A stretch of 25,426 bases of DNA from JAEULH01 sp034382075 (lineage in GTDB: Bacteria; Pseudomonadota; Alphaproteobacteria; Rhodospirillales; Defluviicoccaceae), in NCBI GenBank assembly GCA_034382075.1, contig JAXMOZ010000051.1:1-25426 (forward strand), read 5' to 3'. Position numbers and translations under genes: made by a program. This document shows, one piece after another, positions 24,958 through 25,426 of this stretch (position 1 is the stretch's first letter; each line of letters opens with the position of its first letter). The notes below the pieces were generated by a model. The model was not told where the DNA came from, ran no database searches, and saw only the letters and a program-made list of their open reading frames with translations.

Positions 24958-25335
24958 CATGGCCGTGCTCGTCAATGCGTGTCGCGGCGATCCGCGCCCT
25001 GCTGAGCCGGTTCCTAACGGCTCTCGTGGATCCTCGCGACAAGCGCGAGGATGACGTCCTGGGTGGCGAGGGAAGAGAGAACGCACGCCACCCCCTTAAG
25101 CCCCGTCATCGCCGCACTCGTTGCGGCGATCCACGCCTTTCTGAGCTGTCCCAAGCGCCAGCGTGGATCCTCGCGACAAGCGCGAGGATGACGTCCTGGG
25201 TGGTGAGGGAAGAGACGACGCCCGCATCCTCGTTCCTACCCGTCATCGCCGCGCTCGTTGCGGCGACCGACGGCTTGCGGAGCCGGTCCCCAGCGGACCT
25301 CGTGGATCCTCGCGACAAGCGCACGGCTGTCCGGT
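24958..25335. repeat. Tandem hairpin repeat array, right edge
   Basis: Three units spaced 137-139 bases (CGTGGATCCTCGCGACAAG at 25025, 25162 and 25301) are related to the array at 4260-4768. Clean stems are ATCCTCGCG/CGCGAGGAT (25030-25038 with 25044-25052, and 25167-25175 with 25181-25189) and ATCGCCGCA/TGCGGCGAT (25108-25116 with 25122-25130). The third unit is degenerate and its last hairpin is broken after ACAAG. No gene is seen in this gap. Confidence 0.8.
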
Positions 25336-25407
25336 TCGGTTTTCGTAGACAGGTTGCATGGCGTTGATTCTACTCGGTTCGGGACGTTGGCAAACGATCC
25401 GGGACAC

Positions 25408-25426
25408 GAGGAGGGTTCGACGCCAT
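25408..25426 (+). other. Possible start of a plus-strand gene at the window edge
   Basis: GAGGAGGG (25408-25415) is followed 9 bases later by the final AT of the window. If the next base is G, this is a well-spaced ribosome site and start codon of a gene cut off by the edge. This cannot be confirmed within the window. Confidence 0.25.

Noticed and set aside
25365..25426. Short plus-strand frame from the ATG near 25359 running off the edge
   Set aside because: No ribosome site and no recognisable sequence. The GAGGAGGG at 25408 suggests a start at the very edge instead.

Overview
The window is about 25 kb of very GC-rich DNA with dense operons, GTG starts and stop/start overlaps. It carries a bacterial cytochrome bc1 operon, a PqqA ending in an EINCYACAEI-type tail, and many dispersed hairpin repeats. 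Together these suggest an alphaproteobacterium (Rhodospirillales/Hyphomicrobiales-like, by inference) that oxidises alcohols in the periplasm. No phage, IS element, CRISPR array, tRNA or rRNA was seen.

Layout. (1) Positions 221-4107, minus strand: a complete pqqABCDE operon for the cofactor PQQ. A LuxR-type response regulator overlaps the end of pqqE. (2) 4108-4781: three tandem copies of a hairpin-rich repeat. (3) 4782-5630 (minus) and 5785-7911 (plus): a quinoprotein-associated substrate-binding protein lies divergent to an ExaC-type aldehyde dehydrogenase and its DUF779 partner. (4) 8129-8494 (minus): a small exported protein of unknown function. (5) 8629-12355, plus: the four-gene ABC module that accompanies PQQ alcohol dehydrogenases (binding protein, beta-propeller, ATPase, permease). 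(6) 12356-12739: repeats between convergent genes. (7) 12740-15541, minus: the Rieske, cytochrome b and cytochrome c1 genes of the bc1 complex. (8) 15868-19683, plus: a PedF-like cytochrome c, a PQQ alcohol dehydrogenase, a c2-like cytochrome and a LysR regulator. (9) 19768-24766, minus: dabB-dabA plus a PII-like gene, an energy-coupled inorganic-carbon uptake system. (10) 24767-25426: the dab promoter region, then another tandem hairpin array.

How it fits together (inference from families and context). PQQ made by the first operon loads the periplasmic dehydrogenase. That enzyme carries the extra aspartate (Asp319-Tyr-Asp321) that marks lanthanide-dependent enzymes. Electrons would pass to the adjacent cytochromes c, and the aldehyde product would be oxidised to acid by the NAD-dependent ExaC-like enzyme. 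The bc1 operon supplies the quinol branch of the same cytochrome c pool. The dab operon next door would accumulate bicarbonate, so the organism may combine alcohol oxidation with CO2 or bicarbonate assimilation.

The most interesting points are the lanthanide-type active site, the response regulator fused by overlap to pqqE, a shared motif upstream of two alcohol-oxidation operons, a LysR-like site upstream of dab, and the co-varying hairpin repeats that recur through the window.
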